The notes below the pieces were generated by a model, which saw only the letters and a program-made list of their open reading frames with translations, made no database searches and was not told the DNA's origin. Positions 58,347 through 64,000 of a stretch of DNA of 64,000 nucleotides are shown here, piece by piece (within the stretch, counting starts at the first letter, position 1; each line of letters begins with the position of its first letter). The translations under genes were made by a program, and so were the position numbers. Origin of the DNA: AG25 sp035518815 (GTDB taxonomy: Bacteria; Gemmatimonadota; Gemmatimonadetes; Gemmatimonadales; GWC2-71-9); the NCBI GenBank assembly GCA_035518815.1, contig DATIXG010000060.1:62001-126000 (forward strand). The letters are read 5' to 3'.

Positions 58347-59110
58347 GCATCGTGCCCGTATTCCACCCGCGGCGCGAAGCGCGGCGGGCGGTGCAGCGCG
58401 GGTATCCGCGTGCGGCCGGCAGCGTGCGGCTTTGCCGCACGTTTGCCGCGGTCGAGCGATTGCTGGCGGATCGCCTCGTCGACGCTGTCGTGCTGGATGT
58501 GAAGGCCGCGCCCGACCGGGGCCTTGCCCTCCCGCGCCGCTTCCCCCGGATTCCCATCTATGTGCTGTCGGCATTTCGGCCCGACGATGGTGTGCTCCTG
58601 GCCGCGTGCCAGCGGGCGGGCTACGCCGGGGTGTTGGTGGAAGGGGTGGACAACGCCGTGTCCGGAGAGTGGGTGGCGGCTCGGACCGCGCAAGCCGCCC
58701 GGCGCGCGGCGTTGAGCGATGCTCCCCGCCTGCTCCGACTCACGGACCGTCTGCAGCTTGCCGCCTGGGACGAGGTCCAGCGGCGGGTCGCGGCCCCCAT
58801 TCAGACCGCTCACGTCGCGCAGGCACTCCGGGTGACCCGGGAGCATTTGTCGCGCGAGTTCGCGGTCGGGGGCGCGCCGAATCTGAAGCGGGTGATCGAC
58901 TTGGCGCGCACCGCCTGCGCCGCCGATCTGCTTGGCAACCCTGGGTATAGCGTCGGCGCGGTCGCGCGCATCCTGGGATACGCGACGGCCGGTCATCTGG
59001 CCGTCGTGGCACGGCGGGTAGCGGGCACGACCGCCCGGGAGCTACGCGACCTCGGCCCGCGCGGCGTCCTGTCCCGTTTTGTGCGGGGGAGAACCCGGTC
59101 CCGGGTTTGA
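58343..59110 (+). CDS. AraC-type helix-turn-helix protein with degenerate receiver-like N-terminus
   Basis: A 255-residue protein from GTG 58343. The C-terminal half has the AraC signature: HVAQALRVTREHLSREFAVG as first helix-turn-helix, RVIDLARTACAADLLGN, and YSVGAVARILGYATAGHLAV as the second, ending in RELRDLG. Residues 1-115 look like a decayed receiver or ligand domain with LLADRLVDAVVLDVKAAPDR and FPRIPIYVLSAFRPDDGVLL, where the aspartate is in position but the acidic pocket is incomplete. It would bind DNA, target unknown. It lies between the lipid-transport genes and atpA, co-translated with the Nudix gene. Confidence 0.72.
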   Translation: MSIVPVFHPRREARRAVQRGYPRAAGSVRLCRTFAAVERLLADRLVDAVVLDVKAAPDRGLALPRRFPRIPIYVLSAFRPDDGVLLAACQRAGYAGVLVEGVDNAVSGEWVAARTAQAARRAALSDAPRLLRLTDRLQLAAWDEVQRRVAAPIQTAHVAQALRVTREHLSREFAVGGAPNLKRVIDLARTACAADLLGNPGYSVGAVARILGYATAGHLAVVARRVAGTTARELRDLGPRGVLSRFVRGRTRSRV

Positions 59111-59189
59111 CCAGGGCGGCCTGCTATTCCCCATTCGGTCTCCATGTGATAAAATTCACAAACTTCAACCCACCCTAACTCCTGATCCC

Positions 59190-60731
<1,542 letters not shown>

Positions 60732-60732
60732 C

Positions 60733-61620
60733 ATGGCCAAGCCCCGGGAGCTGCGCCGGCGCATTCGCTCGGTCCAGAACACGCGCAAGATCACGAAGAC
60801 CATGGAGCTGGTCGCCACGTCCAAGCTGAAGCGCGCGCAGGACCGGGTGGTGGCCGCGCGTCCCTATGCGGCCGCTCTGTCCGACGTGATCGCCGATCTC
60901 TATTCGCCGGCGCTCGCCGAGCGGTTTCCGCTGCTGCGGCAGCCTGCAGCGGGGGGCGTGAAGCGGGTCGCGCTCGTCGTCATCACGTCGAACCGCGGCC
61001 TGTGCGGCGCGTTCAACGCGAATCTCATCCGGGAAGGCCGCCGGCGCACCCAGGAGCTCGAAGGCGAGGGGGCGACCGTCGATCTGCACCTCGTGGGGAA
61101 GAAGGGAATCGGGTTCTTCAGGTTCTCCAAGCGGGTGATCGCTTCGCAGCGCATCGATATCGGTGACCGGCCCACCGCTGCGCACGCGACCGAACTCGTG
61201 AAGCCATTGATGGAGGCCTTCGAAGCCGGGACGCTCGACGCCGTCGAGGTCGTGTACGCGAAGTTCATCACTCCGGTTTCGACGCCGGCGTCGGTGTTGC
61301 GCATCCTCCCTGCTACCCCACCCCAGGCGGTCGAGGGCGGTCAGGGGCGGTCGGGGGCGGACGCCTACATCCTCAAGCCTTCGGCAGAGGCGATTCTCGA
61401 GCGCCTGCTCCCGTTGTACGTGCAGAACCAGATGTTCCGCGCGCTGGTCGAGACCGCCGCGGCGGAGCATGGCGCCCGCCGAACTGCGATGAAGAACGCG
61501 ACCGACTCGGCCGGTGACATCCTCGACATCCTGCGCCGCACCTACAATCGGGCGCGGCAGGCCCAAATCACCCAGGAGATCGCCGAAATCGTCGGCGGGG
61601 CTGAAGCGCTGCAAGGGTGA
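60733..61620 (+). CDS. atpG: F1 ATP synthase subunit gamma
   Basis: A 295-residue gamma subunit, the rotor shaft. It opens AKPRELRRRIRSVQNTRKIT with the conserved TRKITKTMELVATSKLKRAQ block, has VVITSNRGLCGAFNANLIRE near residue 80, and closes MKNATDSAGDILDILRRTYN and RQAQITQEIAEIVGGAEAL. Around residues 198-212 the loop VEGGQGRSGADAY is coded by four 10-nt words (61326-61365), an insertion-like segment at a place where gamma subunits vary. ATG 60733 follows atpA by 1 nt. It sits between atpA and atpD as usual. Confidence 0.96.
   Translation: MAKPRELRRRIRSVQNTRKITKTMELVATSKLKRAQDRVVAARPYAAALSDVIADLYSPALAERFPLLRQPAAGGVKRVALVVITSNRGLCGAFNANLIREGRRRTQELEGEGATVDLHLVGKKGIGFFRFSKRVIASQRIDIGDRPTAAHATELVKPLMEAFEAGTLDAVEVVYAKFITPVSTPASVLRILPATPPQAVEGGQGRSGADAYILKPSAEAILERLLPLYVQNQMFRALVETAAAEHGARRTAMKNATDSAGDILDILRRTYNRARQAQITQEIAEIVGGAEALQG
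61326..61365. repeat. Decanucleotide array in atpG
   Basis: GGCGGTCGAG, GGCGGTCAGG, GGCGGTCGGG and GGCGGACGCC lie back to back. The word is the inverse relation of the GACCGTCCTT word at 20141-20210. Confidence 0.7.
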
Positions 61621-61640
61621 GCACCCTCTAAGGAACGGAC

Positions 61641-63098
61641 ATGGCGACGACATCAGGCAAGGCGGCACCGGGGAAGACGGGGAAGCAGAACGTCGGCAAG
61701 GTGGTCCAGGTCATCGGGCCGGTGATCGACGTCGAGTTCGAGCCCCAGTGTCTTCCCGAACTCTACAACGCGCTGCGGATCGACCACGCGGGGGACGGCG
61801 CGCCGCCGGTTCACGTGACCGTCGAGGTGGAGCAGCATATCGGCCGCAATCAGGTGCGCGCGGTCGCCATGAGCACGACCGATGGTGTGGTCCGCGGGAT
61901 GGACGTCGTCGATCAGGACGGGCCGATCTCCGTGCCCGTCGGCAGCGCGGCACTGGGCCGGATCCTGAACGTGCTCGGCGAGCCTGTGGATGAGGGCGCC
62001 GAGATCCCGGCAACGGCCGAGCGCTGGCCCATCCACCGGGAGACACCGAAGTTCGTGGACCTGGAGCCCAAGACCGAGGTCTTCGAGACGGGGATCAAGG
62101 TCGTGGACCTGATCGCACCGTTCGTCAAAGGCGGCAAGATCGGGCTGTTCGGAGGCGCGGGCGTCGGCAAGACCGTGATCATTCAGGAGCTGATTCACAA
62201 CGTCGCCATGGGGCACGGCGGGCGGTCGGTGTTCTGCGGCGTGGGCGAGCGCACGCGCGAGGGCAACGACCTGTACCTCGAGATGAAGGAAAGCGGGGTC
62301 ATCGACTCCTGCTCGCTGATCTACGGCCAGATGAACGAGCCGCCTGGCGCGCGCCTGCGGGTCGGGCTGTCGGGCCTCACGGTCGCCGAGTACTTCCGCG
62401 ACACCGAGGGCCAGGACGTGCTGGTGTTCATCGACAACATCTTCCGGTTCACCCAGGCCGGGTCCGAGGTATCGGCCCTGCTCGGCCGCATGCCCTCGGC
62501 GGTGGGATACCAGCCCACGCTCGCCACGGAGATGGGTGAGCTGCAGGAGCGCATCACGTCGACCAAGAAGGGATCGATCACGTCGGTCCAGGCGATTTAC
62601 GTTCCCGCCGACGACCTCACTGATCCTGCGCCGGCGACCGCTTTCTCGCACCTCGACGCGACGGTCGTGTTGTCCCGTCAGATCGTGGAGCTGGGCATCT
62701 ACCCGGCGGTGGATCCACTCGCCTCGTCGAGCCGCATTCTGGACGCGCAGTACTTGGGCGAGCGTCACTACAAGGTGGCGGTGGAAGTCCAGCGCATCCT
62801 GCAGCGGTACAAGGATCTTCAGGACATCATCGCGATTCTGGGAATGGACGAGCTGTCCGAAGACGACAAGCTCGTCGTGGCGCGGGCGCGGCGCGTGCAG
62901 CGCTTCCTGTCGCAGCCGTTCTTCGTCGCGTCGCCCTTCACGGGACTCGAGGGCAAGTATGTGAAGCTCGAGGAAACGATCGCGTCGTTCGAGCGGGTGG
63001 TGGCGGGCGAGTTCGACCAGCTGCCCGAGCAGGCGTTCTACATGGTCGGCGGGATCGAGGAGGTCGTCGCGCAGGCCAAGAAGCTCGCGAGTGCTTGA
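61641..63098 (+). CDS. atpD: F1 ATP synthase subunit beta
   Basis: A 485-residue catalytic beta subunit. The N-terminus (about 15 residues of Gly/Lys/Thr) is a little longer than usual. KIGLFGGAGVGKTVIIQELI is Walker A near residue 172, followed by GVGERTREGNDLYLEMKES with the catalytic glutamate, QMNEPPGARLRVGLSGLTVA, DVLVFIDNIFRFTQAGSEVS with the Walker B aspartate, and SQPFFVASPFTGLEGKYVKL. It makes ATP at three sites as the rotor turns. AtpC overlaps or follows closely, depending on the start. Confidence 0.98.
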   Translation: MATTSGKAAPGKTGKQNVGKVVQVIGPVIDVEFEPQCLPELYNALRIDHAGDGAPPVHVTVEVEQHIGRNQVRAVAMSTTDGVVRGMDVVDQDGPISVPVGSAALGRILNVLGEPVDEGAEIPATAERWPIHRETPKFVDLEPKTEVFETGIKVVDLIAPFVKGGKIGLFGGAGVGKTVIIQELIHNVAMGHGGRSVFCGVGERTREGNDLYLEMKESGVIDSCSLIYGQMNEPPGARLRVGLSGLTVAEYFRDTEGQDVLVFIDNIFRFTQAGSEVSALLGRMPSAVGYQPTLATEMGELQERITSTKKGSITSVQAIYVPADDLTDPAPATAFSHLDATVVLSRQIVELGIYPAVDPLASSSRILDAQYLGERHYKVAVEVQRILQRYKDLQDIIAILGMDELSEDDKLVVARARRVQRFLSQPFFVASPFTGLEGKYVKLEETIASFERVVAGEFDQLPEQAFYMVGGIEEVVAQAKKLASA

Positions 63099-63102
63099 GC
63101 GC

Positions 63103-63351
63103 ATGCACGTCACCGTCATCTCTCCCGAGCGCGGCGTGTTCGACGGCGAGGCCGACGCGTTGGTTGCACCCGCCTTCGACGGGCTCGTCGGCATCCAACC
63201 TCATCACGCCCCGTTTCTCACACTGCTCGGTGAAGGAACGTTGCACGTGCGCCACGGCGGGGCGACCAGCACGTTCCGCGTCGCAGGCGGATTTCTCCAA
63301 GTGACGCAGAACACAGTCCGAGTGGTCACTGATCGAGTGGAAACCTCTTGA
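63103..63351 (+). CDS. atpC: F1 ATP synthase subunit epsilon (short form)
   Basis: An 82-residue epsilon subunit starting at ATG 63103; a GTG at 63091, overlapping the atpD stop, would add four residues. MHVTVISPERGVFDGEADAL, APAFDGLVGIQPHHAPFLTL, and LHVRHGGATSTFRVAGGFLQ are the beta-sandwich of epsilon, with QVTQNTVRVVTDRVE at its end. There is no C-terminal helical domain, the usual 45-50 residue arm that inhibits ATP hydrolysis in Escherichia coli. This short form is normal in some FCB bacteria, so it is not a truncation by mutation. It ends the F1 operon; a TTGACA overlaps its stop codon. Confidence 0.93.
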   Translation: MHVTVISPERGVFDGEADALVAPAFDGLVGIQPHHAPFLTLLGEGTLHVRHGGATSTFRVAGGFLQVTQNTVRVVTDRVETS

Positions 63352-63376
63352 CAGGATCGTAGTGCTGCCTTAGAGG
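63348..63376 (+). promoter_or_regulatory. Possible promoter after atpC
   Basis: TTGACA (63348-63353) contains the atpC stop; the best -10 at 17-nt spacing is TAGAGG (63371-63376), poor. A 6-bp hairpin GGGCGC/GCGCCC lies at 63379-63398 in the leader. Confidence 0.35.
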
Positions 63377-63435
63377 TTGGGCGCTCCACGAGGCGCCCTA
63401 GGCAGTTCCAATACGTACCTGTCCGGAGGAATGCC

Positions 63436-64000
63436 ATGTTGAAGGTCCTCGGTAGTGCGTTCCTGGTAGGGAGTCTCATCGGGCTCGCCATGCCCGCCTC
63501 CGCCCAGCGGCGAGCCACCACGACGACGAGCTCGAGCAGCATGAGCGCCCCCAAGCATGAGCTTGGCGCCGACCTCGCGACGCAGTTCGTCAATCGCGGC
63601 GATGGCGTCGGCGGCGGCATCCAGTTCGGGGCGCCCGTGGATGTGCGGTGGGGCTTCCTGTCGAAGTCGCCGTTGAATTTCGAAGTGCGGGCGTCGTTCG
63701 CGTACGACAGCAAGGGAGCCGGCGGCGATGCGCTGCTCACCTTCTCCCCTGGTGTCAACGCGCTGTATCAGCTGAAGCGCGGTGGCGGGCCACACGGGCT
63801 GCTGCGGGCGCCGTATGTCACGGGCGGCGTCGGCCTGAATCTCGTGAAGTTCGGCGCAGCCGGCACCGACACGCAGTTCGGACTGGGCGCCGGGCTCGGC
63901 ACGCGCCTCCCCGCCGGGGGCGGCAGCCTCGTCTGGCGGCCGGAGGGATTCATGACCTACTCCTTTGCGTCCGGAAATCTGCCGAGTGCCTTCGCGATCG
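63436..64000 (+). CDS. Outer-membrane protein, 5' part
   Basis: A gene running off the window end; 188 codons visible. ATG 63436 follows CCGGAGGAATG, with GGAGG at 63424-63428. A signal peptide MLKVLGSAFLVGSLIGLAMP then ASAQ leads to a Thr/Ser-rich spacer and alternating beta strands: LGADLATQFVNRGDGVGGGI, LNFEVRASFAYDSKG, LLTFSPGVNALYQLKR, APYVTGGVGLNLVKFG, TQFGLGAGLGTRLP. That is a small outer-membrane barrel of OmpA/OmpW-like design; only about five strands are seen. The family is not identified. It follows the F1 genes after a gap with a candidate promoter. Confidence 0.65.
   Translation, partial: MLKVLGSAFLVGSLIGLAMPASAQRRATTTTSSSSMSAPKHELGADLATQFVNRGDGVGGGIQFGAPVDVRWGFLSKSPLNFEVRASFAYDSKGAGGDALLTFSPGVNALYQLKRGGGPHGLLRAPYVTGGVGLNLVKFGAAGTDTQFGLGAGLGTRLPAGGGSLVWRPEGFMTYSFASGNLPSAFAI

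Overview
The window is 64 kb of high-GC chromosomal DNA packed with short-spaced genes, many joined by 4-nt ATGA or GTGA overlaps. It looks like a Gram-negative soil or environmental bacterium of the FCB group, most likely Gemmatimonadota. The reasons are a PorX-type PglZ protein, an Mla/MCE lipid-transport operon and several outer-membrane beta-barrels, an F1 epsilon subunit with no C-terminal helices, an initiator tRNA and SigA of ordinary bacterial type, and heavy use of GTG starts. The phylum is an inference from gene content, not a search result. There is no prophage, transposase, integrase or CRISPR array.

Layout. 1-14.8 kb is an envelope-glycan region: the end of a PorX-like protein, an MsbA-like exporter, seven glycosyltransferases (GT2, CgeB-type, three GT4, WaaE-like, GT11), a polysaccharide deacetylase, a methyltransferase, a GDP-mannose 3,5-epimerase-like enzyme, a patatin fused to a ferredoxin domain, and a class V aminotransferase. 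14.8-24.5 kb holds a membrane protein, tyrS, PBP1A, an amidohydrolase, the argR-argG-argH cluster with a paired ARG box over the argG promoter, an HNH nuclease and a PCYCGC-type protein. 24.5-34 kb carries an NtrYX-like two-component pair with a DUF4390 protein and a beta-barrel, YjbQ, a NYN-LOTUS-RGG RNA-metabolism protein, a 3-methyladenine glycosylase and an outer-membrane protein. 34.2-43.5 kb has the threonine-catabolic pair kbl-tdh, a 57-residue small protein missed by length cut-offs, a CDF metal transporter, an RlmI-like methyltransferase, aroH, thiE, mltG, ruvX and rho.

43.6-53.3 kb contains a site-2 protease, then a translationally coupled set (94-aa protein, stand-alone DHp domain, Ig-like lipoprotein, zinc-ribbon/PEGA Ser/Thr kinase, repeat protein, beta-barrel), an acetylornithine-type aminotransferase and a MASE1-GGDEF cyclase. 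53.3-54.1 kb is a seven-gene tRNA cluster on the minus strand with a clear sigma-70 promoter. 54.2-64 kb has sigA, mlaE-mlaF-mlaD, a Nudix hydrolase, an AraC-like regulator, the F1 genes atpA-atpG-atpD-atpC without the Fo/delta genes, and the start of another outer-membrane protein.

The most unusual thing is not a gene. At about a dozen places there are short arrays of 7-, 8- or 10-nt words, often as two arms of an imperfect palindrome. They sit in intergenic gaps and between tRNA genes, and also inside reading frames (the MltG signal peptide, the AtpG loop, an amidohydrolase twice, the C-termini of a deacetylase and a glycosyltransferase). This looks like a dispersed element family defined by word period rather than by sequence.
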